The notes under the pieces: generated by a model
What the model was told of the DNA's origin: nothing
The model's input: the letters and a program-made list of their open reading frames with translations, nothing else
Database searches by the model: none
Program-made: the position numbers and the translations under genes
Part shown: piece by piece, positions 18,384 to 27,899 of the stretch
How the letters are laid out: every line of letters starts with the position of its first letter
Position numbering within the stretch: the first letter of the stretch is position 1
Source: Bacillota bacterium
Lineage (GTDB): Bacteria > Bacillota_A > Clostridia > Lachnospirales > Lachnospiraceae
Length of the DNA stretch: 64,000 nt
Reading direction: 5' to 3'
NCBI GenBank assembly: GCA_023443625.1
Contig: JAEZTQ010000068.1
Coordinates: 62,001-126,000 of the forward strand

Positions 18384-20429
18384 ATGGATAGAGCACTTAT
18401 TCAATTACTAAAGATTAAGGAAACTGATATACGAATGGATACTATTTATCAATGTAAAACGTCCGTTGACAAGGGTATACATATCGGAGGTGCTTACTCT
18501 TGTATTCTTCCCCTCACAGCTCTGTTTTATGGTGGCTTTATGCGATTGAATATAACAGATCCCACAGCTTCGGATCAAGAGTTATTTATTTTGAGCAAAG
18601 GACATTCTGTGGCAGCCATGGCTTCCATTTATGCTGATCTGGGATATTTCGATAAGTCCCTTCTTCATAATTCTCGCTCCTATTCCAGTCTTTTTAATGC
18701 CCATCCAGGACCCTTGCTTCCTGGAATACCTGTTTCTACAGGACCTCTTGGACATGGAATTTCTATCTCCTGTGGCTTTGCTACCTACCGTAAGCAACAT
18801 GAGTATGGGGATATTTATTGCATGGTAGGAGATGGGGAGCTTCATGAAGGAACCAACTGGGAAGGTATTATGTATGCAGCTGATAAAAAGCTGGATAATC
18901 TCTGTGTCATAATTGATCGTAACAATGGGCAGAGTGATAGCATTAATGGGCTGGTGGTGTCCCTTGGAAATCTGTCAGGAATATTTAATGCCTTTGAATG
19001 GGAAGTGTATGATGTGGATGGAACCAGTATGGAAGCTGTCTATGAGGCTCTTTGGAAATTTAAGACGAGGCCGCGTAACGGTAGACCAACGGTTATAATT
19101 TGCAATACAAGTAAAGGCTTCGGGGGATTTGCTGCCGTTACTAAGAAGCATAAGGCTAACATTGCAGATGAGATTATTGATAAAGAATTAGAGCTACATA
19201 ATATGCGTCGTGAGATACGGGTAACAAAGCTTAAGGGTATGGATGTAACAAAGGAAATTGTTGAATTCGCTAAAGGACTAAACTATCAACTGATTACTAA
19301 GGATAATAAATTGATAGACATCAAATTAATAAAGTCTGTGACCAAAGTGAAGAAGGCTGAAATAAAGAATAAAGTTATTGCCTATAATCCTGCAATGCTA
19401 CCTTCTCTAGAAATAGATCAGGAATATATGTGTGATCAGATTATAAAGAAGACCATAAAAGCTTTTGCCCACGATCAAAAAATATATTCTGTTGATTCTG
19501 ATTTGGCCAACACCAGCGGACTTCAAGAGGGTGTTGCAGCAGTAGATGAGTCTCGTGCCTTAAATGCGGGAATTGCGGAAGCACATATGATGAATATGTC
19601 TGAAGCGTTGGCAGCAGAAGGCTGCAATGTTTGGAATAGTACCTTTGCTGTGTTTTTTGACTGTAGAGCTTTTCGACGGATCGCAGTAAGTTATCAGGAA
19701 AGAATGGAAAATATCCACATGGGAGGAAATCTTAACGAAGGACATGGACTTGATATTACCTTCCTGGCAACTGCACCTAATCTGGAGACACAGACCAATG
19801 GGGCCACCCACATGGGTAATGATGACGAGCTTATGTATAGTGAAATTGCCTATCTAAAAATAATAGATATCAGTTGCCCTCAGCAGCTGGTTGCTGTTAT
19901 GAGATGGATAGCAGAAGGAAATAAAGGCCTTGTGTATCTGAGAATACCCCGATTTAAGATAAAGGCTATATATCCAAAACATTATATATTTGGATTTGGT
20001 AAAGCATACCCTATCTGTGAAAATGAAGCATCCAAATTTGTTGTCATATCTTCGGGAAGGGGTGTTATAGAAGCCTTAACAGCTGAGGCTGAGCTCTCTG
20101 ATATGGGCATTGGAATTGATGTTATAGACATGCCTTCCGTAGATGAGGATTATTTCTGTAAGGTAGCGAAAAGCAGTAAGAAAATAATCTTTCTTGAGCA
20201 GAATAATGGATATCTTTATCAGGCTTTCCTCCGTGTCTTAGCGCAAAGAAAAGTTTCAATACCAGTAGAAAATATAGTGGCACTAAATTGTAGAAAGGAA
20301 GATGGTAGTTTACAGTTTATTCATTCCGGCACCTATGAGGAGATAACCAAGGCTCTAAAGTTGGATGGGGCCCATCTTGCTTCTATGATTAAAGGGTGTT
20401 TTAAACATGAAGGCTTTGATGAAATATAA
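18384..20429 (+). CDS. Transketolase-like enzyme (both halves fused)
   Basis: A 681-residue thiamine-diphosphate enzyme. The N-terminal half has LSKGHSVAAMASIYADLGYF, GPLGHGISISCG and the ThDP/Mg motif GDGELHEGTNWEG. The C-terminal half has the cofactor-activating Glu399 in NAGIAEAHMM, in place of the usual GVREH context, and a transketolase C domain. Many Clostridia encode transketolase as two subunits, so a fused and diverged copy beside a glycosidase suggests a specialised substrate rather than the housekeeping enzyme. The reaction would transfer a two-carbon ketol unit from a ketose phosphate to an aldose phosphate. The start has AAGGAGG eight bases upstream. Confidence 0.85.
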   Translation: MDRALIQLLKIKETDIRMDTIYQCKTSVDKGIHIGGAYSCILPLTALFYGGFMRLNITDPTASDQELFILSKGHSVAAMASIYADLGYFDKSLLHNSRSYSSLFNAHPGPLLPGIPVSTGPLGHGISISCGFATYRKQHEYGDIYCMVGDGELHEGTNWEGIMYAADKKLDNLCVIIDRNNGQSDSINGLVVSLGNLSGIFNAFEWEVYDVDGTSMEAVYEALWKFKTRPRNGRPTVIICNTSKGFGGFAAVTKKHKANIADEIIDKELELHNMRREIRVTKLKGMDVTKEIVEFAKGLNYQLITKDNKLIDIKLIKSVTKVKKAEIKNKVIAYNPAMLPSLEIDQEYMCDQIIKKTIKAFAHDQKIYSVDSDLANTSGLQEGVAAVDESRALNAGIAEAHMMNMSEALAAEGCNVWNSTFAVFFDCRAFRRIAVSYQERMENIHMGGNLNEGHGLDITFLATAPNLETQTNGATHMGNDDELMYSEIAYLKIIDISCPQQLVAVMRWIAEGNKGLVYLRIPRFKIKAIYPKHYIFGFGKAYPICENEASKFVVISSGRGVIEALTAEAELSDMGIGIDVIDMPSVDEDYFCKVAKSSKKIIFLEQNNGYLYQAFLRVLAQRKVSIPVENIVALNCRKEDGSLQFIHSGTYEEITKALKLDGAHLASMIKGCFKHEGFDEI

Positions 20430-20619
20430 ACATAATAAATACTTAATATGCTTGTAAAATATACAAATTATATAACTGATATAAGGTGTATTGTAGTAAG
20501 ATGATGTAATATTAAATAACCATATGTTGTTTCAAAAACCGAATATTGTATAAAACAAATAAAAACGTTGCTGATATAATGAAGCTGTAGTTAAAACTTA
20601 ATCATAGGAGGAAGGATTT

Positions 20620-21999
20620 ATGAGAAGATTTAAAGTTACTAGTATTATGCTTGTATTTCTGCTGGTTTTTTCAATGATATTCGTTGGATGTAAAAAAGAA
20701 GCAGAGAAAACAGAGAAAACAGAGAAAACCCCAACCCCAACTGGTTTAGCGGAAGTTTCAGATACTACGGAGAAGAATTCCGAATTCAAGCCTTCCGGCA
20801 AAATCGTTGAATGGAATTGGAATGAGAAAATGTGTCAGAACCTTAAGGAAATCTATAATCAGCAGTTCCCGGATGTGGAATATGAATATGTCATTGTTAA
20901 CACCAGTGACTATATGCAAAAACTCCAGACAACCATAGCTTCCGGCGGTGATATGCCTGACATCATCTTAGGTGAAAGTGCTTTCCGTGGCTCCTTATTT
21001 AGTTTGGATATTTTAGAAAATTTAGAAACTGATCCTTATAACTTTAATCGTAATGGACTTATTGATGCAGTAATACCGGCTCTTTGCAATGATAAAGGTG
21101 AGCTTGTGGGATTTGATCAGCAATTCTGTGCAGCAGGCTGGGCTTATAGAAGAGATTTAACAGAGAAATACTTTGGAGTATCAGAGCCAGAGGATGTAGC
21201 AGCGTTATTATCTGATTGGGATGCTTTTATTGCAGCTGGTCAGAAGTTAGCAGAGCAGACGAAGGATGTTTACATGATGGCTAGTATCCAAGACCTTATT
21301 GACTGTCTTCAATTACAGAATGCCGGGAAATATATCGATGGTATGACAATTGACTTAACTACTCGCTTTGGTCCTGCTCTTGATACTGTAACAAAAATAC
21401 GTGATGCCGGTGTTCCCCTTGGTAATATGGAGCAAGGTTCAACAGAATGGAATGCGTCCTATGATAAAGGCAATGTAATATTCTATAATTTACCCTCTTG
21501 GGGTTCTAAAACCTACATTGCTGGTAATGCTCCAGAAACAGAAGGTAAGGGCATCTGGGGTTTAGTAAAAGCACCTGGTAACGGCTTTCTTCGTGGAGGT
21601 ACAGCTGTAGGCATATATTCTGGAAGTAAGAATAAAGATACTGCTTATGCTATGCTTAGCTATTTGTATACAACAGTAGAAGGTGCCGGTCAGATGTATG
21701 ACCGTATGGGTTATATATACAGCTTTAAAGATTTCTACGAGGGAGATAAATCTCCGCTGAATAAACCAGGCTTCTATGATAGCTTCTATGATGGACAAAA
21801 TATCGGTAAATATTTCTATGAAGAGATTTCTCCGAGTACAGTGAGTGAACCTATGTCCTATTATACCAGCAGTGTAAACGATGCTTTAACCGCATTAAAA
21901 GCAATGATGCTTACGGATAAGACTATGAGCAGTGACCAAGCTCTAAAGGAATTACAGGATGCGACAGCCTTAAAAGCAACAGGTGCAACTATTCAGTAA
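20620..21999 (+). CDS. Extracellular sugar-binding lipoprotein of an ABC importer
   Basis: A 459-residue family 1 solute-binding protein. The signal peptide ends in a lipobox with Cys24 (MIFVGC), and the linker begins with a short Thr-Glu-Lys triplet repeat encoded by a 9-bp DNA repeat. The mature fold includes ASGGDMPDIILGES and GGTAVGIYSGSKNKD, typical of the sugar-binding class. It heads a ten-gene operon and probably binds the sugar broken down by the downstream kinase, isomerase and aldolase. The start has AGGAGG nine bases upstream. A TATAAT at 20575-20580 may be its -10 box, but no convincing -35 was found. Confidence 0.9.
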   Translation: MRRFKVTSIMLVFLLVFSMIFVGCKKEAEKTEKTEKTPTPTGLAEVSDTTEKNSEFKPSGKIVEWNWNEKMCQNLKEIYNQQFPDVEYEYVIVNTSDYMQKLQTTIASGGDMPDIILGESAFRGSLFSLDILENLETDPYNFNRNGLIDAVIPALCNDKGELVGFDQQFCAAGWAYRRDLTEKYFGVSEPEDVAALLSDWDAFIAAGQKLAEQTKDVYMMASIQDLIDCLQLQNAGKYIDGMTIDLTTRFGPALDTVTKIRDAGVPLGNMEQGSTEWNASYDKGNVIFYNLPSWGSKTYIAGNAPETEGKGIWGLVKAPGNGFLRGGTAVGIYSGSKNKDTAYAMLSYLYTTVEGAGQMYDRMGYIYSFKDFYEGDKSPLNKPGFYDSFYDGQNIGKYFYEEISPSTVSEPMSYYTSSVNDALTALKAMMLTDKTMSSDQALKELQDATALKATGATIQ

Positions 22000-22015
22000 T
22001 ATAACAGTAGATGGT

Positions 22016-22067
22016 AAGCGGATTGGAGTTTAACGACAAATAATGTAAGAACTGCAATCCGCTTGTT
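22016..22067 (+). terminator. Intra-operon hairpin after the binding-protein gene
   Basis: The arms AAGCGGATTG (22016-22025) and CAATCCGCTT (22055-22064) match perfectly across a 29-base loop, followed by GTTT. Like the hairpin at 7159, it lies between a binding-protein gene and its permease and probably lowers downstream expression. Confidence 0.5.
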
Positions 22068-22122
22068 TAATCAGCATCGTACCGGGGAACGGACGATATT
22101 TCTAAAGTTAGGAGTTGGGATA

Positions 22123-23061
22123 GTGAATGACCATATAAAATTAACCAAGAGAAGAAAATTCACATTCAGGAAATTGTGGCCATATTTATTATGCCTCCCA
22201 TTTATAATTGCTTATCTTGTTTTTAATATTTTTCCAACAGGATATTCCCTGTATATAAGTTTCTTTGATTGGAACGGTATATCGGAAAAAGTATTCGTTG
22301 GATTACAAAATTATATGGATTTGCTGACAAAAGATGTTTTGTTTTTTAAGTCTGTATATAACACGGTTATTATGATGATTATATCGATACCGGGGCAGAT
22401 TATATTGGGACTATTGTTGGCTCAATTCATATTTAATCTTAGCAGAGGCAAGAGACTCTATGAAACTATAGTGTTTCTTCCATATATAATTTCTCCTGTT
22501 ATTTGCGGTATTATTTTTATCTATCTCTTTGACTGGCATACAGGATACATAAACGATATTCTTGATAAATTAGGATTATTTTCACAAACTTACTGGCTTC
22601 AGTCACCGGGATTGAGCAAGATAATCATTGCCATCATGACAATATGGAGACAGACAGGCTACTGTATGGTGATTTATCTGGCAGCTATGACATCCATATC
22701 ACAGGATATTATTGAAGCATCAAAGATTGATGGAGCAAATTCAATCCAGTCCTTTTTCCATATAACCATTCCCCAGTTAAATAATATCACTGTATTTCTT
22801 GTATTAACATCCATTATTAATGGTCTGCAAATGTTTGAAATGCCCAAGCTACTCTATGGTGGCACTGGAATGCAGTTGGGGACCGTTGGAGGACCAAACC
22901 AATCCGCCTTGACAATTATATGGAAGTTCTATGATAACGCCTTTGGATCAGGACTACGTATCGGTTATGGCGCCGCCATATCCTATCTGTTATTTATTAT
23001 CATAATTATATTTACTGTAGCACCCAGCATGTTGAAGAGAAAGAAGGGTGGTAGAGCATGA
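22123..23061 (+). CDS. ABC sugar importer permease, MalF/UgpA type
   Basis: A 312-residue inner-membrane permease with six hydrophobic segments. It has FPTGYSLYISFFDWNG, the ATPase-docking loop EASKIDGANSIQSFF and a C-terminal Lys-rich tail. The frame is open from a TTG at 22063, but that start has no ribosome site and lies in the hairpin. The GTG at 22123 follows GGAG eight bases upstream and is preferred. It ends with a 4-base overlap (ATGA) with the next permease, indicating coupling. It forms a heterodimeric channel with that protein. Confidence 0.88.
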   Translation: MNDHIKLTKRRKFTFRKLWPYLLCLPFIIAYLVFNIFPTGYSLYISFFDWNGISEKVFVGLQNYMDLLTKDVLFFKSVYNTVIMMIISIPGQIILGLLLAQFIFNLSRGKRLYETIVFLPYIISPVICGIIFIYLFDWHTGYINDILDKLGLFSQTYWLQSPGLSKIIIAIMTIWRQTGYCMVIYLAAMTSISQDIIEASKIDGANSIQSFFHITIPQLNNITVFLVLTSIINGLQMFEMPKLLYGGTGMQLGTVGGPNQSALTIIWKFYDNAFGSGLRIGYGAAISYLLFIIIIIFTVAPSMLKRKKGGRA

Positions 23062-23876
23062 AACGAAAGTTACTAAGATATTTCCTTATCCTAATCGTCA
23101 GTATTTATATTTTGATAACAATATTCCCTGTATTTGTGGTCTTTGTAATGGGTTCTTGGAAAAATGATGACTTAATGAGAACCGTACCATACTGGTTTGG
23201 AAATTATTTTATACAAAATTTGAAAAATGTACTCGCTTCCAACTATCTTAAAAGCTATGCCAATAGCATCTTTGTATCGGCTGCTGCCGTATGCAGCAGT
23301 GCATTTGCATCAACACTACTAGGATATGCGATTTCCAAATATGATTTTAAAGGAAGAAAGCTTCTGAATAGATTTGTGATTGCTACGATGATGCTGCCCC
23401 AGCAAATTACTATTATTGGTTATGTTATGGAGATGCGTTTCCTTCATATGAATAATACGCTATTACCCATTATTGTCTGTTGGATTGCCAATCCCTTTGC
23501 CGCATTTTTTATGATCCAGTTCATGAAGGAATCAGTTCCTGATGAAGTGCTAGAAAGTGCAAGAATTGACGGTGCAGGTGAGGTAAGAGTGCTTTCAAAG
23601 ATTGTATTACCATTCATAAAACCTGGACTTGCAACAGTAGGAATACTGATTTTTCTATGGTCCTGGAACAACTATATGTTGCCTTTAGTAACCATCAGTA
23701 AGGACAGCCTTATGACCATCCCATTGTTTGTAAATAATCTGGGTTCCGAATACCGGGATGATATCGGAGCCAGAATGTGCGCCATTTCCTTGGCTATTAT
23801 ACCTATTCTTGTAGTTTTTTCCATTTTCTCAAAATCTTTTATAAAAGGAATATCTGCAGGTGCAGTTAAGGGGTAA
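23058..23876 (+). CDS. ABC sugar importer permease, MalG/UgpE type
   Basis: 272 residues with six hydrophobic helices, the cytoplasmic loop ESARIDGAGEVRVLSK near residue 170 and the typical C-terminus FIKGISAGAVKG. It overlaps the previous permease by 4 bases. The PfkB kinase gene follows after 5 bases, so transport and catabolism are one transcript. No ATPase gene is present, consistent with a shared MsmX-type ATPase. Confidence 0.9.
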   Translation: MKRKLLRYFLILIVSIYILITIFPVFVVFVMGSWKNDDLMRTVPYWFGNYFIQNLKNVLASNYLKSYANSIFVSAAAVCSSAFASTLLGYAISKYDFKGRKLLNRFVIATMMLPQQITIIGYVMEMRFLHMNNTLLPIIVCWIANPFAAFFMIQFMKESVPDEVLESARIDGAGEVRVLSKIVLPFIKPGLATVGILIFLWSWNNYMLPLVTISKDSLMTIPLFVNNLGSEYRDDIGARMCAISLAIIPILVVFSIFSKSFIKGISAGAVKG

Positions 23877-23881
23877 TCAGA

Positions 23882-24853
23882 ATGAATAATTTAGATGTTG
23901 CTTGCATCGGACTGGCAGTGGGTAATATCTGCGTACGTCCGGTCAGTGAAAATATTTTTGATGCTGATGTAACACAAGTAGACACAATTGAGTCCCTTCC
24001 GGGAGGAGACGCTTTAAACCAATCGATTATTCTGGCAAGGCTGGGAAATAAGCCCGTCTTGATCAGTAAAATGGCAGAGGACGATTTTGGAAAATCCATG
24101 TGTAATTCTTTAAAACATAACGGTGTGGAGACAGGATACATAGCAAAGTCCCATATGGAAGGAACAAGTGTCTGTATTATCCTGATACAGGAGGATGGTC
24201 AGCGTAACTTTTGCACCTATAAAGGAGCACTCCGTTCTTTTTCTGCAGAGGATATTGATCTTGCAGTTATAGATTCCTGTAAGGTTGTAAGTATTGGCGG
24301 ATTGATGGCTTTGCCTTCCTTTGACAAAGACGGGGCTAGGGAGATTTTCCAATATGCAAAAAATAAAGGGAAAATTACAGTAGCTGATACCAAGTATGAT
24401 TCTTATCATATCGGTTATCAGGGAATTAAAAGCTTGCTGCCTTATACGGATTATTTTTTTCCCAGTTATGATGAAGCAGCTTATCTATCAGGAGAGAAAG
24501 AGGTAGAAAAGATTGCGGATTTCTTCTTAGCAGAAGGAGCAAAGCATGTTGGAATTAAGCTTGGGGGTAAGGGAGCCTACATTAAGGATGAACAGTTTAA
24601 TGAAATCATACCCTGCTTTGGCAATGAGGTAGTTGATACAACGGGTGCCGGAGATAATTTTATGGCAGGCTTCTTGCATGGTATTCTCAGGGGCTGGAGT
24701 ACGAAGGAATGTGCCTTATTTGGTAATGCTACCGGAGCAGTATGTGTATCAAAAGTCGGAGCTAATACGGCGGTTACGGACAGTGCGGTTGTATATGAGG
24801 TTCTAAGAACTACCCAGGAAGGACGAAACTTGCTTACGAAAATAAATGAATAA
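23882..24853 (+). CDS. PfkB-family carbohydrate kinase
   Basis: A 323-residue ribokinase-fold sugar kinase. The N-terminal PfkB signature contains GGDALNQSIILARLG, and the C-terminal signature DTTGAGDNFMAGF carries the catalytic base Asp258. The family phosphorylates a sugar or keto-sugar-acid hydroxyl with ATP. With the isomerase, aldolase and aldehyde dehydrogenase genes that follow, it should make the phospho-ketose that the aldolase splits. The start has AAGGGG nine bases upstream. Members include fructokinase, ribokinase, KDG kinase and IolC; the exact substrate is not recognisable here. Confidence 0.9.
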   Translation: MNNLDVACIGLAVGNICVRPVSENIFDADVTQVDTIESLPGGDALNQSIILARLGNKPVLISKMAEDDFGKSMCNSLKHNGVETGYIAKSHMEGTSVCIILIQEDGQRNFCTYKGALRSFSAEDIDLAVIDSCKVVSIGGLMALPSFDKDGAREIFQYAKNKGKITVADTKYDSYHIGYQGIKSLLPYTDYFFPSYDEAAYLSGEKEVEKIADFFLAEGAKHVGIKLGGKGAYIKDEQFNEIIPCFGNEVVDTTGAGDNFMAGFLHGILRGWSTKECALFGNATGAVCVSKVGANTAVTDSAVVYEVLRTTQEGRNLLTKINE

Positions 24854-24889
24854 GCAAATTACACTTATATAAATGAGAGGATGATTCTA

Positions 24890-26323
24890 TTGTTAGCCAA
24901 AAGAAAAGTAATCCGGCTGGGATTTGCCCCTACCAGGAGAGTGCTTCATACACCTTATGCATTTAATAAGGATATTGCAAAGCAATACAAGGAGGAAATT
25001 GAAGAGGAGCTTGGCAGATATGCAGATCTGGAGCTGGTTAATCTGGATTTTCTGAATGAGGAAGGCTTACTTTATGACAGTAAGGATGCTATGACGGTAG
25101 CAGAATATTTTATTGAGAAGAAAGTGGATGCAGTGTTTATTCCCCACTGTAATTTCGGAAGTGAGGAAGCAGTGGTTAAAGTAGCAAAAGCAGTAGGAAA
25201 GCCAGTGCTTTTGTGGGGACCGAGGGATGAAAGCCCAGATGAGGCAGGAAACCGATACCGGGATAGTCAGTGCGGATTATTTGCAACGAGTAAAGTATTA
25301 CAGCAATTCCAGGTGCCTTTTACATATATTACTAATTGTAAAATTACCGATGATACCTTTAAAAAAGGCTTTGAGAATTTTCTTGGTGCTGCATCGGTAG
25401 TAAAAGCAATGACACACTTGAGGATTGGTCAGATTGGAACACGCCCTTCAATATTCTGGAGCGTCAAGGCTAATGAATTAGAACTATTAGAGAAGTTTGG
25501 GATAGAAATAATTCCCATCACCATGATTGATTTTGAGAGAATGCTAAAGGAGAATCTTGAAACAAACTCTCAGGAAGTGAAGGAAGAAGCGGATTGTCTT
25601 GCAGGACGTTTCCAAAGCCCGGGCTTTTCAACCCAGCAATGGGAGAAACTAGCCAACTTAAAATTGACAATAAAAAAATGGATGATTTCTGAAAAGCTTA
25701 CAGCGGTAGCTTCCCAGTGCTGGAAACCAATGGATGTGGTGGCAGGTGTCGCACCCTGCTTTGCCTTTTCGGAATTAACAGGGGAGGGATATCCCGTCAT
25801 CTGTGAATCGGATATTCACGGTGCTGTGTCATCGGTTATTGCTTTGGCCGCCTCTAGATATAATGGCCCAACCTTTTTGGCGGATTTAACAGTACGCCAT
25901 CCATCCAATGATAATGCTGAGCTGCTATGGCATTGCGGAGTATTCCCGTCGGTGCTGTCAAAGGAAAGTAATAGTGTGGCCCTTCATTTTAATCGTCAGA
26001 ATGCAGCGGTGGGGAACTGGGAGTTAATGCATGATGACATTACCTTGGTTCGTTTTGATGCAATTAATGGAAGATATAGCTGCCTCTTCGGTCATGCAAA
26101 AGGGGTGGAGGGACCAAAAACCTTTGGTACCTATCTATGGGCTGAATTTAATAACTGGGTAGATTGGGAACATAAATTCATCTACGGACCCTATATTCAT
26201 CATTGTGCGGGTATTTACGGCAAATGGGCGCCGGTAATCATGGAGGCTTGTAAATACCTTCCGGATATTCATCCAGACCCAGTGGATCCGGATGAAAAAG
26301 CGATTGAAAAATACCTGAAGTAA
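24890..26323 (+). CDS. L-fucose/L-arabinose isomerase-family protein
   Basis: About 477 residues related to the FucI/AraA superfamily. It has an N-terminal flavodoxin-like domain (VDAVFIPHCNFGSEEAV, KPVLLWGPRDESPDE) and a C-terminal catalytic region with CESDIHGA and FLADLTVRHPSND, where Glu, Asp and a later His would bind the metal. The family interconverts aldoses and ketoses with Mn. Several members have unknown substrates, and this one is not close enough to FucI to name. An ATG at 24881 sits directly against the GAGAGG ribosome site, so the TTG at 24890, nine bases downstream of that site, is the more likely start. In the operon it would act before the kinase. Confidence 0.82.
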   Translation: MLAKRKVIRLGFAPTRRVLHTPYAFNKDIAKQYKEEIEEELGRYADLELVNLDFLNEEGLLYDSKDAMTVAEYFIEKKVDAVFIPHCNFGSEEAVVKVAKAVGKPVLLWGPRDESPDEAGNRYRDSQCGLFATSKVLQQFQVPFTYITNCKITDDTFKKGFENFLGAASVVKAMTHLRIGQIGTRPSIFWSVKANELELLEKFGIEIIPITMIDFERMLKENLETNSQEVKEEADCLAGRFQSPGFSTQQWEKLANLKLTIKKWMISEKLTAVASQCWKPMDVVAGVAPCFAFSELTGEGYPVICESDIHGAVSSVIALAASRYNGPTFLADLTVRHPSNDNAELLWHCGVFPSVLSKESNSVALHFNRQNAAVGNWELMHDDITLVRFDAINGRYSCLFGHAKGVEGPKTFGTYLWAEFNNWVDWEHKFIYGPYIHHCAGIYGKWAPVIMEACKYLPDIHPDPVDPDEKAIEKYLK

Positions 26324-26353
26324 TATGACATAAATTAATGGAGGAGAAAAAGT

Positions 26354-27208
26354 ATGACAATAAAACCAACAATTATGGAACAACTAAAAAGGGCTGATGA
26401 GGAGCATTATGCAATTCCCCATTTTAATTACTCAGATATCTGGGATATGCTAGCAATTGTTCGTGCTGCGGAGGAAATGCAATCACCGGTTATCTTGGCG
26501 GGAGTTCCAAAGGTTACCAATGCACTTAGTATAGAATTATGCGGAGCCATGGGAAAGGCACTAATGGATACAGCGAAAGTTCCTGTTTATCATCATCTGG
26601 ATCATTCCAATGACGTAAATATCTGTAAGGCAGCTGTAGAAAATGCATTTGCAACGGTAATGATTGATGGCTCTAAGGAGACTCTGGAGAATAATATCAA
26701 GATGGTAAAGGAAGTAGTGGATTACGCCCATCCAAGAGGAATTTATGTGGAAGGTGAAATCGGAAAGATAAAAGGCTCAAATTATGAGGGTACTTTTGAA
26801 GGAAATGATTTTCTTGTACAGGTTCATGAAGCAGTTGAGTTAGTCGAAAAGACCGGAGTAGATATCCTGGCAGTCGGTATTGGTACAGCTCATGGTTTCT
26901 ATGAGGGAAAGCCTGAAATCAACTTTAAGCGTCTTGCTGAGGTAAATGAAGCACTTAATATTCCCTTGGTTCTTCATGGCGGAACCGGTATACCTGAAGC
27001 CGATGTACGACGAGCTATCGAATGTGGTATTAATAAAGTAAATGTAGGTACTATTATAAAGTATGTCTATTTGAGTAATGTTCAAAAGGGTTTGAATGAG
27101 AAAGGGCCTTCCACCCATACCATTGACTTAATGCTTCCTGTTGTGGATAAGATAAAAGATGAGGTTAAGAAATGGATTCTGGTTTGTATGTCACAGGGTA
27201 AGGCTTAA
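26354..27208 (+). CDS. Class II ketose-bisphosphate aldolase
   Basis: A 284-residue zinc-dependent aldolase of the FbaA/GatY/IolJ family. It has the HHLDHS motif (catalytic Asp, zinc His), the second motif YVEGEIGKIKGS, a zinc His in GIGTAHGFYEG and another in VLHGGTGIP, and the phosphate-binding NVGT. It would cleave a phosphorylated ketose to dihydroxyacetone phosphate and an aldehyde. The length matches tagatose- or fructose-bisphosphate aldolases, but the operon context (acylating aldehyde dehydrogenase, no second kinase) also allows an IolJ-like reaction on a singly phosphorylated substrate. The start has GGAGG nine bases upstream. Confidence 0.9.
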   Translation: MTIKPTIMEQLKRADEEHYAIPHFNYSDIWDMLAIVRAAEEMQSPVILAGVPKVTNALSIELCGAMGKALMDTAKVPVYHHLDHSNDVNICKAAVENAFATVMIDGSKETLENNIKMVKEVVDYAHPRGIYVEGEIGKIKGSNYEGTFEGNDFLVQVHEAVELVEKTGVDILAVGIGTAHGFYEGKPEINFKRLAEVNEALNIPLVLHGGTGIPEADVRRAIECGINKVNVGTIIKYVYLSNVQKGLNEKGPSTHTIDLMLPVVDKIKDEVKKWILVCMSQGKA

Positions 27209-27233
27209 TCCCCATCGGATAAGGAGTAATAGT

Positions 27234-27887
27234 ATGAGAGTTGCAGTTATAAACGAAGGCAGTACCAAACATCGGAATGCAGATATTATCCGTGTTATCA
27301 GTAAATATGATTTAACAATTTATAATGTGGGTATGAAAAATGAAGAGCAGGAACCAGATCTAAATTATTTAGAAATCGGCTTTCTGTCTGCCTTGTTACT
27401 AAATCTTAATATTGTTGACTTTGTAATTGGGGGTTGTGGAACGGGTCAGGGATATATGAATGCAGTCTTGCAGTATCCAAAGACAGCTTGTGGGTTGATA
27501 ATCGATCCAGTGGATGCATTTTTGTATTCTAAGGTCAATTGTGGAAATTGTGTTTCCCTTTCCCTAAATAAAGGCTATGGCGGAGTAGGCGGGGACTTAA
27601 ATCTAGAGTACATATTTGATAATTTATTTTTGAAACCCTTGGGTGGAGGTTATCCTCCGCATCGGGCATCGATTCAGAATGCAGCCAGGCACAAGCTAGA
27701 AGAACTCAGTGAGCAAGCCCATTATACTTGCAGTGAGATACTTAAAAAGATGGATCGGCAGTTACTAAGATCAGCCTTGGGCTTTCCGGGAGTCATGGAA
27801 CTTGTGGAAAGTGCAGATGAAACTGATATGAAAATTGCAGAATTGAAGAAGACGGTAAAAGAAATCTATCAGGAGTTATTCCATTAA
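27234..27887 (+). CDS. RpiB/LacA/LacB-family sugar-phosphate isomerase with C-terminal extension
   Basis: 217 residues. The first 140 or so have the RpiB fold, including FVIGGCGTGQGYMNAV with the active-site Cys and anion-hole GTG. A C-terminal extension of about 65 residues makes it longer than classical RpiB (about 150). This subgroup acts on various four- to six-carbon sugar phosphates. The frame is open from 27159, inside the aldolase gene, but AAGGAGTAATAGT precedes the ATG at 27234, which is the clear start. In the pathway it would interconvert an aldose and ketose phosphate before or after the aldolase step. Confidence 0.85.
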   Translation: MRVAVINEGSTKHRNADIIRVISKYDLTIYNVGMKNEEQEPDLNYLEIGFLSALLLNLNIVDFVIGGCGTGQGYMNAVLQYPKTACGLIIDPVDAFLYSKVNCGNCVSLSLNKGYGGVGGDLNLEYIFDNLFLKPLGGGYPPHRASIQNAARHKLEELSEQAHYTCSEILKKMDRQLLRSALGFPGVMELVESADETDMKIAELKKTVKEIYQELFH

Positions 27888-27899
27888 GGAGTGAGACGA

